Shown here: one piece after another, positions 17,497-24,874 of the stretch | How the letters are laid out: every line of letters starts with the position of its first letter | How positions within the stretch are numbered: the first letter of the stretch is position 1 | Source: Pseudoxanthomonas wuyuanensis | GTDB lineage: Bacteria > Pseudomonadota > Gammaproteobacteria > Xanthomonadales > Xanthomonadaceae | NCBI RefSeq assembly: GCF_900215535.1 | Contig: NZ_OCND01000011.1 | Span: 1-64,000, forward strand | Direction: 5' to 3' | Length of the DNA: 64,000 bases | Position numbers and translations under genes: made by a program | The notes under the pieces: generated by a model | Told to the model about the DNA's origin: nothing | What the model saw: the letters and a program-made list of their open reading frames with translations, nothing else | Databases searched by the model: none

Positions 17497-18168
17497 ATGA
17501 TAATCTTTAAATTGCTTGGGTTTGTTATGCTGCTGATATTTCTTGTTGCCTGTCGGCAGGGGGAGCCAATGGAAGTTGGCCCGGATGGTCCGAGAGACTC
17601 TGGAGCGTCTCTTTCGCTCGGACAGGCCATTCAAGAGGATGCAAAGATGGATGCTGAGGCAAGTTCAGATGACTGGGTGTCATATGTGAGCTATGCATCG
17701 ACCAAGCTGAAAGATGGGCAGCTTTGCAGCACAGGAATCCTGATCGATGAAGATGGCATGCAGCAGCGCCCTGCGGTCGAAATGCTTGACAGAAATGGTG
17801 CGGTACTCTGGCGCAATGCTATCGCCCTGCCGATGGATTTCTACCAGGCGCGGGCAACTCATTGCGTGGCTTCCGGGCCGGACTTGTTCGTGCTGGTTCA
17901 GGCCGATACGCAGTCAGTGCAGTCGCTTTCGCAGACGATGCTTGAAGTAGTCAGATTGAAAAGCGCAAGCGGGAAGGTTGTCTCTAGCCAATCCGTTGCT
18001 GTATCCGATGTCCATGCTGCGTACTCGGCTTGGGTGGAAAAGGAAGTCTCCAATTTTATCCTGATCGCAAATGGTAGTCTTCAGGTCAGTGGCCACTATA
18101 AGTTGATGGCGGCGCCCGAGCAGATCTTTTCATTCGTTGCGCGCATTGATTTTGACGTTAATATTTAA
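17497..18168 (+). CDS. Immunity-like lipoprotein for the glucosaminidase effector
   Basis: This protein has 223 aa. The signal peptide is strongly hydrophobic and ends in lipobox LVAC. The mature domain shows alternating beta-type segments (QLCSTGILIDEDG, RNGAVLWRNAIALP, SGPDLFVLVQADTQ, SGKVVSSQSVAVSD) that suggest a small all-beta or propeller-like fold. X-T4SS inhibitors such as the one paired with the Xanthomonas citri lysozyme effector are also lipoproteins of this type, but homology is not proven. It ends 11 bases before the effector, so immunity to that peptidoglycan hydrolase is the likely job. It is AT-richer than the vir genes. Confidence 0.7.
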   Translation: MIIFKLLGFVMLLIFLVACRQGEPMEVGPDGPRDSGASLSLGQAIQEDAKMDAEASSDDWVSYVSYASTKLKDGQLCSTGILIDEDGMQQRPAVEMLDRNGAVLWRNAIALPMDFYQARATHCVASGPDLFVLVQADTQSVQSLSQTMLEVVRLKSASGKVVSSQSVAVSDVHAAYSAWVEKEVSNFILIANGSLQVSGHYKLMAAPEQIFSFVARIDFDVNI

Positions 18169-18179
18169 AGGAAATAGAA

Positions 18180-19325
18180 ATGAACGACAAGGAAAAGTTT
18201 ATTGCGGAGCTCTATCCGGCGGCTCGCAAAGTAGCTCAGGAAACTGGCATGTCCTGGGAGCTGATACTGGCTCAGGCTGCGCAGGAAACCGGTTGGGGTC
18301 AACGTCAGCTGGCGGGTACGAACAACATCTTTAGTATAAAGGCACACGGAGGCTGGGACGGGCCGACCAAGACTTTCAATGTTTGGGAGATTGAAGGTGG
18401 AAAGAAGGTCTGGCATGACGAACCTTTTCGAGTGTATGACTCGTATGAAGAGGCTTTGAGGGATCGCGTCAAATTCCTGCGGGACAATCCGCGCTATGCC
18501 CGTGCAGGCTTGTTCGATGAGGGTACCAAAGGTGATCTCGCTAAAGAGGCAGCTGCATTGCAAAAGGCTGGCTATGCCACGGACCCAGGATACGCTGGCA
18601 GTTTGGTCCGTGTTTTCAATGGTCTCACGATGCAGCGTGCGATCGCACAGGCTCAAGCGCTGGAAGGTCCAAGCGATGCTGTTCGCGTATCGACAGCGCT
18701 GCCCCATGTAACGCACTCAGCAACCGAAGGACTGCTTAGACAAGGCGTCAGCGGTGAGGAGGTCGCCCGTTTGCAGGAGGCACTTATCCGTGGCGGCTAC
18801 CGCGACGCCTTGGGCAATACGCTCGCTATGGATGGTAACTTCGGCCAGCGTACCCGGGAGGCGGTGCTGGCGTTCCAGCAGGCCAATGGATTGAAGGCGG
18901 ACGGAGTGGTTGGACCGCAGACACTTGATGCTTTGAAGGCGGTCGGGCAGACGTCATCGTTGTCCAGCCCAGCTCACCCGAACAACGCCATGTATCAGCA
19001 AGCGGTCAAAGGGCTGGAGCAGTTGGGTCCTGAGGTCTTCCGGAATCGCCAGGAGTTGGAGAATGCGGCAGGCACACTGGTATTTAATGCGCGGGTTAGT
19101 GGGCTGACACGTATTGACCATGTGGTGGCCAGTACGCAGGGTACGGGCCTGTTTGCGGTGCAAGGGCGAATGGACGGCCCAGCGCAGAACCGCGCCTATG
19201 TGGACAAAGCGCAGGCGATATCGCAATCACTGGAACAAAGCACCCACCAACTGCAGCAGGAGAACTTGAATCAGACGCCGCAACAGGAGCAGGAGCGCGA
19301 GCAGCGGCGAGTGATGATGGTTTAG
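18180..19325 (+). CDS. X-T4SS effector: glucosaminidase, PG-binding domain, XVIPCD
   Basis: This effector has 381 aa and no signal peptide; the ATG follows AAAGGAAA. Residues 1-150 are a FlgJ-like endo-beta-N-acetylglucosaminidase domain with the catalytic Glu in AQAAQETGWGQ (E36) and the NNIFSIKA motif. Residues about 185-255 are a PG_binding_1 domain (VARLQEALIRGGYRD, AVLAFQQANGLKADG, VGPQT). Residues about 262-381 match an XVIPCD: HPNNAMYQQAVKGLEQL, GLTRIDHVV, LFAVQG, then a Gln/Glu-rich tail. The tail docks on VirD4 for export; the enzyme would cut peptidoglycan in the target periplasm. It is preceded by the immunity lipoprotein and followed by a virB6 fragment. Its C-terminal 195 residues are nearly the same as in the effector at 22022-23281. 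Confidence 0.92.
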   Translation: MNDKEKFIAELYPAARKVAQETGMSWELILAQAAQETGWGQRQLAGTNNIFSIKAHGGWDGPTKTFNVWEIEGGKKVWHDEPFRVYDSYEEALRDRVKFLRDNPRYARAGLFDEGTKGDLAKEAAALQKAGYATDPGYAGSLVRVFNGLTMQRAIAQAQALEGPSDAVRVSTALPHVTHSATEGLLRQGVSGEEVARLQEALIRGGYRDALGNTLAMDGNFGQRTREAVLAFQQANGLKADGVVGPQTLDALKAVGQTSSLSSPAHPNNAMYQQAVKGLEQLGPEVFRNRQELENAAGTLVFNARVSGLTRIDHVVASTQGTGLFAVQGRMDGPAQNRAYVDKAQAISQSLEQSTHQLQQENLNQTPQQEQEREQRRVMMV

Positions 19326-19362
19326 CGGTCCGTCGATTTCGGATGCAGGGAGGCAAGTTCTC

Positions 19363-20025
19363 GTGCAGTCCACCGAGCACGCCACGCCCGCAAGCGGGTT
19401 CGTCGCATCCGGTATCGCCGGCCCGGCCGTCTTAGCCGGCTCCATGTTGCTGCTGAACAAGGTGGCGATGGCCCTGTTCGTGGGGCTTGGGCCCATCTTC
19501 ATCCTCAGTCTCATGTTCGAGCAGACCAAGCAGTTGTTCAGCAAGTGGTTGTTCTACGGCATAGGCACGATGTTTCCGCTGGCGGTGCTGAGCGTGATGG
19601 TCGCTATTGCATTGGACATGGTGCTGGCGGTGGCCGGTTCGTTCCGGGTGGGCAAGTTCCTGGGTTCCAGTACCGAGGGGGTCAACAGCATGGCATTGCA
19701 ACAGGGTGGACTGGGGCTGGTGTTGACGACATTGATCGTGATGGCTCCGCCGATGGCAGCTTCGTTCTTCCAGGGCATGTTGGGACAGTTCACTGCCTAC
19801 TCGGCATTTGGTGGGATTGGGCGAGGGACTGGTGCAGACTCTGCGGGTAGGACGCCAGGGATGCCTGGGTATAGTCCTGCCAGTGCGCCGGCCCACACTG
19901 GTCAGCCGCCTACAGGGCAGCCCAGCGGCTTTAACAATTCATCCCCCACCGGCGCTTACGCGAGTTCAGCATCGTCTAGCCAGGATGTGGTTAGAAGGAA
20001 CTCTCAGGCGAAAAGGGGCACGTAA
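19363..20025 (+). pseudogene. virB6 3' fragment, copy 2, possibly translated
   Basis: From about 19404 to 20025 this frame repeats the C-terminal half of VirB6 (from IAGPAV through GRTPGMPGYS), with a different Ser/Pro-rich end. The N-terminal half of VirB6 is missing. A GTG at 19363 with a GGGAGG site at good spacing could give a 220-aa protein containing at least four membrane helices. It is therefore a gene fragment by origin, but may be expressed as a truncated VirB6. It lies between effector 1 and DUF4189 copy 2, exactly as virB6 lies before DUF4189 copy 1. Confidence 0.8.
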
Positions 20026-20026
20026 G

Positions 20027-20515
20027 ATGAGATCAATAGGTTTGTTTGCTTCTGGCTTGTTGTTCGTGAGCGGATCCATCTACGCTCAGAACTGTGGTGG
20101 GATGCCCGCCGTCAACGGTGTTTGTATTCCTCCTGACAGTTCCACATCACCATTGCATTCGACGTATGGGCAGCAACAATCTTCGCCTCAGGAGGTTTGG
20201 ATAGATCGATGGGGTGCCATCGCGGCCGACGGACCTAGCGGAATTCTTGGTGCTACAACGGGCATGGGGAGCAAACGAAAAGCGGAGAAGGCTGCGTTGG
20301 CAGAGTGCAGAAGTAAGGGAGGGGGGGCGTGCAAGATAGACATGGCGTATCGCAACCAGTGTGTTGCGCTTGTTACGGGTGACAGTGTGTACTTTGTTCG
20401 AGCGGCAGTTACGATAGCTGAGGCGTCACATCTAGGTGTTAGTAGCTGTGTTGAGGAAGACACCAATTGTCGCGTTTACTATTCTGCATGCAGTCTTGCG
20501 GAGCGTATTAGGTAG
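20027..20515 (+). CDS. DUF4189 secreted protein, copy 2
   Basis: This 162-aa protein starts with ATG at 20027, one base after the virB6-fragment stop, with an AGGGG site upstream. It has a signal peptide (ending near IYAQN) and the same NCGGMPAVNGVCIPPDS N-terminus, GILGATTGM turn, KRKAEKAAL helix and conserved Cys pattern as 16967-17464. It is clearly a paralogue that arose with the virB6-end duplication. No lipoprotein gene follows at once; a second virB6 scrap and a MITE-like element intervene before the next immunity/effector pair. Function is unknown. Confidence 0.8.
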   Translation: MRSIGLFASGLLFVSGSIYAQNCGGMPAVNGVCIPPDSSTSPLHSTYGQQQSSPQEVWIDRWGAIAADGPSGILGATTGMGSKRKAEKAALAECRSKGGGACKIDMAYRNQCVALVTGDSVYFVRAAVTIAEASHLGVSSCVEEDTNCRVYYSACSLAERIR

Positions 20516-20598
20516 CTACGAAGTTCCCGGAGGTAGATTAGGTCAGGTGGTTAAGGGAGTTATTTGTGAGTGATCTATCAAGCTAATCAAGCATGAGA

Positions 20599-20709
20599 GC
20601 TTTGTTCTTCCAGTGCGTGTTGGGTCAGTTCACTGCGCACTCGGTGTTTGGTGGGATAGGACGAGGTACTGGTGCAGACAGTGCGGGTAGGACGCTGGCG
20701 ATGCCTGGA
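20599..20709 (+). pseudogene. virB6 3' fragment, copy 3
   Basis: About 37 codons match the VirB6 segment FFQGMLGQFTAYSAFGGIG through GRTPGTPG, here reading ALFFQCVLGQFTAHSVFGGIG...GRTLAMPG. After this point similarity stops. The piece is too short to function and is placed after DUF4189 copy 2. It shows that the same virB6 region has been duplicated at least twice downstream. Confidence 0.8.
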
Positions 20710-20825
20710 CTGCAATGTCCATCGGTGGCGCGTAGACGATGGCGGCCGCTCAGATGCTCACTGAACGGCAATGTTTCCAACGTTGCGTTTATCGCGAGAC
20801 CATTCGTTAAATTTACCTGCAGCGT

Positions 20826-20983
20826 TAGCAGGCTGCTGAAATACTGTTCGGGCACCTTGAAATTGCCGCCTCCTGGAAATTTTTAGACGGCGCTCGAACC
20901 AGCAGTCAATGAGTTGGATGATGTTTGTGGAGAGTGACGCGACATTTTTGGGATCGTCAAACAGTATTTAAGCAGCCTATTAG
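20826..20983. mobile_element. MITE-like element with 25-bp inverted ends
   Basis: The left end (20826-20850, TAGCAGGCTGCTGAAATACTGTTCG read in parts: TAGCAGGCTGCTG then AAATACTGTTCG) and the reverse complement of the right end (about 20959-20983) match at 21 of 25 positions by eye. The interior of about 110 bases has no transposase. The CAGGCTGCTGAAA type of end resembles IS1182-like terminal repeats from memory. No certain target-site duplication was seen. It probably represents a non-autonomous or solo element. Confidence 0.5.
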
Positions 20984-21252
20984 GCAGCAATGATTGCTGG
21001 CTGGATTGTATGATCTTGCTGTAGCTGCTTGTTTCCATTGGTGATTGGCTGGCTGTCGCCAATGAGGTGAGGCTTTTTGGTTCAGGACCGACATCGTTCT
21101 TCCAAGATGTGCGGGATCAAATCACGGCTTGTTCCATGCCTGACAGCGTCGGCGTCGGGCATAGTTCTGAAAAGAGGTGAATGCCTGGTTATGTCAAAAA
21201 TTAGGTTTAGCACGAGATTGCGCGCACATTTTGAATCTCATGGAGGAAGTAT

Positions 21253-21780
21253 ATGAAATTGGAAGCAGTCCTTTTTCTGTTGGCAGCTTTACTGCTATCC
21301 GCATGCCGCGGTCAGCCGCCGGCGGGCAGCGAGGATGCGGTCGCGAACGCGCCCGTTTCGGGTCAACCCACTGTATCGGAGAGTGTTGCAATGGACGAAA
21401 GCAAGCCCCAGGCCGCTGGTACAGCGCTAGAAGCGGTATTGCAGGCCGGCATGGCCTATGCGGATTTTCGCAAGCAGGTGCTGGCGCAGGGCTGGACTCC
21501 CGTTCCCGATGCGCAATGCAAAGCCAATGTCGTCGGCGAAAACCACGATGCCGTGTGCTCACAGGATCCCGACCTGGCCACCTGCAAAGTCTGCGACCAG
21601 ATGACCGAGTTGAGCGCATGCAGTGGCGATGGTCGCTGCATGGTGCGGTTCCGGCACGATGCCAGTGGCGAAAGCCTGGAGGCAACTGGTTACGGGATGA
21701 TTGAGGATTGGAATGTGTCTGGGGAGGACTCGCGGTTGCAGCTTTCCAGATGGAGTTTCTCCAAAGATTCGTCTCCTTGA
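21253..21780 (+). CDS. Cysteine-rich immunity-like lipoprotein for the muramidase effector
   Basis: This protein has 175 aa. The ATG follows a GGAGGA site. The signal peptide ends in lipobox LSAC, followed by an Ala/Gly/Pro-rich linker. The folded part holds six further cysteines (DAQCKA, DAVCSQ, ATCKVCDQ, SACSGDGRC), enough for three disulphides, as suits a periplasmic inhibitor. No known family is recognised, and it does not resemble the lipoprotein at 17497-18168, as expected if each inhibitor fits a different toxin domain. About 240 bases separate it from the effector, longer than for the other pairs. Confidence 0.68.
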   Translation: MKLEAVLFLLAALLLSACRGQPPAGSEDAVANAPVSGQPTVSESVAMDESKPQAAGTALEAVLQAGMAYADFRKQVLAQGWTPVPDAQCKANVVGENHDAVCSQDPDLATCKVCDQMTELSACSGDGRCMVRFRHDASGESLEATGYGMIEDWNVSGEDSRLQLSRWSFSKDSSP

Positions 21781-22021
21781 TTCTGTGGCGTCCCGGAGCG
21801 GCCGGCGACGCCTGAGCAGCGAGGAGGCAGCGGTATGGAGCTTGCGGGCGGCAGCCAGCAAGCGCCTCGGCGCAAGAAGCGCCGGCAACGGATCAGGTTG
21901 TGCAAGGGCCTGATACGGAGTGCGGACTGGCGGAAGTCGGTTCGCCATGGCTGAAGAAGATTCTGGATGAAGTTTCTTCAGGACAACCATCCAACTAACT
22001 TGACAGAAAATGGAGTTTTAC

Positions 22022-23281
22022 ATGAGCGAAAATCCTCTGCTCGAACTGATGAGGCGCGGCGAATCCGGCGCCGCCGGCTACAACGCCTACAACCGCGGCA
22101 CCTATGTCGGCGCCGATGGAAGGGAACGCATCCGGGGAAGCGATGGCCCGATCGACTTCTCGCAATTGACGCTGGGACAGGTCCAGGAACTGCAGCACCT
22201 GCCGCGCCGCGATCCCGACAGGCTGTTCGCTGTGGGCAAGTACCAAATCATCCCCTCGACGATGGACAGTGGCGTTCGCGCACTGGGCCTGGATCCGAAC
22301 GAACGCTTCACTCCGGAACTACAGGACCGGATCTTCTCCGAGTACTTGATCGTCCAGAAGCGGCCCGCCGTGCATGACTACATCACCGGCAAGCCTGGCG
22401 CCACGCTGCACGCTGCGCAGCGGGCGATGGCGATGGAATGGGCCAGCTTCGGCGACCCCGACAAGGACGGCAGAAGCTATTACGGCGGCGCCAACCGGGC
22501 AAGCATCACTCCGGAGCAATCGGCCGAAGCGCTGAACCAGATGCGCACCGATTACCGGACGAACATCGACCGCGGCATGTCGCCCGGCGATGCCTGGCGG
22601 GCGGTTACCACGTCGGGCGAGCGTACGCAATCGAACGATTCACCTGGCCTGTTGCCTGCCGATTCTGCTGCGCGTGCAACCGGAGCTGTTCTACGGGAGG
22701 GTTCGCGTAGCGACGATGTTCGCCATGTGCAGGACACCCTAAACCGCCTGGGCTACCGCGATGCGCAGGGCAACGCACTGGCCGCCGATGGCGATTTCGG
22801 TCCGCGCACCCGTGAAGCGGTGCTGGCCTTCCAGCAGGCCAACGGGCTGAGGGTGGATGGCATTGTCGGCCCGCAGACACTTGGGGCGCTGGGCAGGGCC
22901 GGGCAGATGCCGTTGTTGTCCGACCCGCTGCACCCCAACCATGCCATGTACCAGCAGGCGGTCAAAGGGCTGGAGCAGTTGGGCCCGCAGGCATTCAACA
23001 ATCGCCAGGAGTTGGAGAACGCCGCTGGCACGCTGGTGTTCGATGCCCGTGTCAGCGGGCTGACGCGCATCGACCACGTGGTGGCGAGTACGCAGGGCAC
23101 GGGTTTGTTTGCGGTGCAAGGGCGGATGGATGACCCTGTGCAGAACCGGGCCTATGTGGACAAGGCGCAGGCGGTGTCGCAACCGCTGGAGCAAAGCACC
23201 CGGCAACTGCAACAGGAGAACTTGAACCAGGCACCGCAGGAGCAACAGGAGCGCGAGCAGCGTCGGGTAATGGTGGTTTGA
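22022..23281 (+). CDS. X-T4SS effector: lysozyme-like muramidase, PG-binding domain, XVIPCD
   Basis: This effector has 419 aa and no signal peptide. The ATG at 22022 has GGAG seven bases upstream; the in-frame ATG at 22010 lacks one. Residues 1-200 form a lysozyme-like domain with a candidate catalytic Glu in RRGESGAAGYNAYN and the FAVGKYQIIPSTM motif found in muramidase and transglycosylase-like phage enzymes. A PG_binding_1 domain follows (about 225-295: VQDTLNRLGYRDAQG, AVLAFQQANGLRVDG), then an XVIPCD (about 300-419) ending in a Gln/Glu-rich tail. Its layout matches the X. citri effector encoded at the same place after virB6. It is probably secreted through VirD4 to hydrolyse competitor peptidoglycan. 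Confidence 0.92.
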   Translation: MSENPLLELMRRGESGAAGYNAYNRGTYVGADGRERIRGSDGPIDFSQLTLGQVQELQHLPRRDPDRLFAVGKYQIIPSTMDSGVRALGLDPNERFTPELQDRIFSEYLIVQKRPAVHDYITGKPGATLHAAQRAMAMEWASFGDPDKDGRSYYGGANRASITPEQSAEALNQMRTDYRTNIDRGMSPGDAWRAVTTSGERTQSNDSPGLLPADSAARATGAVLREGSRSDDVRHVQDTLNRLGYRDAQGNALAADGDFGPRTREAVLAFQQANGLRVDGIVGPQTLGALGRAGQMPLLSDPLHPNHAMYQQAVKGLEQLGPQAFNNRQELENAAGTLVFDARVSGLTRIDHVVASTQGTGLFAVQGRMDDPVQNRAYVDKAQAVSQPLEQSTRQLQQENLNQAPQEQQEREQRRVMVV

Positions 23282-23361
23282 CGAACAGCAGACCATATGG
23301 GCGCGGAGGTGCAATGGTCGCGCCTCCGCGTTCGTGTTCGATTGACAGCAAGGAGGCAGAA

Positions 23362-23754
23362 ATGTTCGGTGAAGGGATTATAAGAATAGTAATCGCTTGT
23401 TGCTTTCCGGCCATTCTTGCGGGCTGCTTGACGCTGCCGGAAATAACGGAAAGGATGAGAATCAAAGGGCTCAAGGGAAAGCCCGTCGGGGCGGCTGTTT
23501 CTACGCTGGGATATCCAACCAGGTCCTATCAAACCGAGGCCGGCATGGTTCACGAATGGTATTCATACCGTGAGAATGTGAGAAACGAGCTGGTGGGAAG
23601 TACGACCAGCCGCGCGCCGAATGGCCTTTTGATTCAGCAAGAGATCGCTCCGGTGACCTATCGGTACAAATGCCTGGTTCGCGTACTCGTTGATCCGGAA
23701 TCGGAGCTGGTTACCGATTATTCTGTTGAGGGAAACGACTGCCGTTCCTGGTAG
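23362..23754 (+). CDS. Small lipoprotein downstream of the muramidase effector
   Basis: This lipoprotein has 130 aa. The ATG at 23362 follows AAGGAGG and begins a signal peptide ending in lipobox LAGC. The body (GKPVGAAVSTLGYPTRSYQTEAG, then YKCLVRVLVDPESELV) recalls SmpA/OmlA-like small lipoproteins, in which a helix precedes a short beta-sheet that monitors envelope state, but I cannot assign the family firmly. It lies about 80 bases after the effector and could be a second immunity protein or an unrelated envelope lipoprotein. Base composition is lower in GC than in the core genome to the right. Confidence 0.6.
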   Translation: MFGEGIIRIVIACCFPAILAGCLTLPEITERMRIKGLKGKPVGAAVSTLGYPTRSYQTEAGMVHEWYSYRENVRNELVGSTTSRAPNGLLIQQEIAPVTYRYKCLVRVLVDPESELVTDYSVEGNDCRSW

Positions 23755-24101
23755 CGTTTTCGTTGGAAGTGCTGGCGCAGGCTGGGTGCAGACCCTACGG
23801 TGTGTAATGCCATTCAAAGGAGTTGGCGCGAGTTGTCTTGGAGTATTTCGCAGGACCCCGCTCCGAATCCAGAAGTTTGGACACGCCAGCAAAGTCTGTG
23901 GCTGACTGCCGCGACTTTGGCTGATAACCGGCATTATGGCCGGGTCGGTGTGGATGGCCATCGGCACTGGGAACAGTTTGCCAGAGGGAGCTTCTACCCA
24001 CTTGGCATAGTCCTGCGCCTTCCCCTCCCCGATGGGCCCGTCGTTGCTGATGCTCCGTAATTCAGCTGGGTGATGACACTGAGCGTGAACCGCACGTTTG
24101 G
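23755..24101. other. Decayed border region without an intact gene
   Basis: No intact gene is supported here. On the minus strand one frame reads sensibly for about 80 codons (DGPIGEGKAQDYAKW, KLFPVPMAIHTD), bounded by a stop near 24124 and running into the lipoprotein on the other strand. It may be the remnant of a lost gene, but I do not recognise it. The stretch forms the right border of the T4SS island together with the inverted repeat and the OmpA fragment. Confidence 0.35.
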
Positions 24102-24139
24102 GAATTTCACGCAGCGTAAAGATTTACTACGTGAAATTC
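24102..24139. repeat. Long inverted repeat with central GTAAA-GA-TTTAC
   Basis: GAATTTCACG at 24102-24111 is mirrored perfectly by CGTGAAATTC at 24130-24139. Inside lies a second small palindrome, GTAAAGATTTAC (24116-24127). The arrangement resembles an operator or a recombinase recognition site. It falls at the change from T4SS-associated DNA to high-GC core genome. It is not a recognisable dif site. Confidence 0.5.
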
Positions 24140-24176
24140 ACGCGGCAGCGCTTCCTGAGTACGACTTCAAATCCCT

Positions 24177-24482
24177 GTGCGCCCTTGCCGGGTTATCCGC
24201 AGCAGCCACACCGACGCGCTGATCACAGTGGAAGGATTCACCGACCCGGCAGGCTCTATCGCGTTCAACAAGCGGTTGGGGCAGAAGCGCGCCGACGCGA
24301 TCCGCGACTATCTGGTCAGCAGCGGCGGCTTGTCCGCACAGCAGGTCAGGGCGGTGAGCTACGGGGAAGACAGCAACCGGCAGGTACACCCGGGCGCAGT
24401 GGGCGAGGCGGGGCGCGGCAACCGCCGCGTCGTTTTGGTCGCCTACGCGGGGCCTGCCAGCACCGCCACCGCTGCCAGGTAA
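24177..24482 (+). pseudogene. OmpA-like C-terminal domain fragment
   Basis: From about 24204 the frame encodes the end of an OmpA/Pal-type peptidoglycan-binding domain: ITVEGFTDPAGS, KRLGQKRADAIRDYL, AVSYGEDSN, NRRVVLVAY. The signal peptide, the barrel or lipobox and the first part of the domain are absent, and the GTG at 24177 has no good ribosome site. It is a 5'-truncated remnant, probably the core gene interrupted when neighbouring DNA was inserted or rearranged. Confidence 0.7.
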
Positions 24483-24874
24483 TCCTGTTCATCGGCAGCC
24501 GGGGCTCCGCCGCATTGCCCGCTGCGCCACTGCGCAGCAGGCAATGCGCTCTTCCGGCACGCCGCCGCCGTTCCAGATCTGATTGCCGCAAGGCCGGCGG
24601 CGATACCGCCGGAGCGGGACGTTCTGGCACTGCGGCACCACCAGCTGCCCGCGGAGCTCGGGCGGCGCCAAGCCGGTGTTGGTGGGTTCGCTGGGCCGTC
24701 GCTGGCGGATCCGTTCTCCTGTCGAAGCCGCTGGCGCGCCGTTCGTGGCGTTGCGGACGCAGGCGCAAAGATCTCCGTGGCGCGGAGACGGGCGGATTCA
24801 TCGGGGATTCGATCCGCAACTGGCGGGAGCCTCTAGACTTGGGGCACCGTCTGCTTCGCGATACCGTCGTTCCC
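24483..24874. other. Non-coding or decayed stretch before the ClpP-like lipoprotein
   Basis: These roughly 390 high-GC bases show open frames on both strands, but none has a ribosome site, domain or consistent start. I see nothing further that I can support. The promoter of the lipoprotein at 24875 should lie in its last part. Confidence 0.4.

Larger units (their letters stand above)
20516..21252. other. Gene-free junction between effector cassettes
   Basis: This stretch of 737 bases carries no convincing gene. It contains a third virB6 3' piece (20599-20709), a MITE-like element (20826-20983) and about 270 bases of AT-richer DNA before the lipoprotein at 21253. It is best read as a recombination scar between cassettes. 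A promoter for the second immunity/effector pair is expected in the last 270 bases, but I could not fix it. Confidence 0.6.

Noticed and set aside
24102-24139. dif/Xer recombination site
   Set aside because: Symmetry and length do not match the 28-bp dif pattern with a 6-bp centre that I know for gammaproteobacteria.
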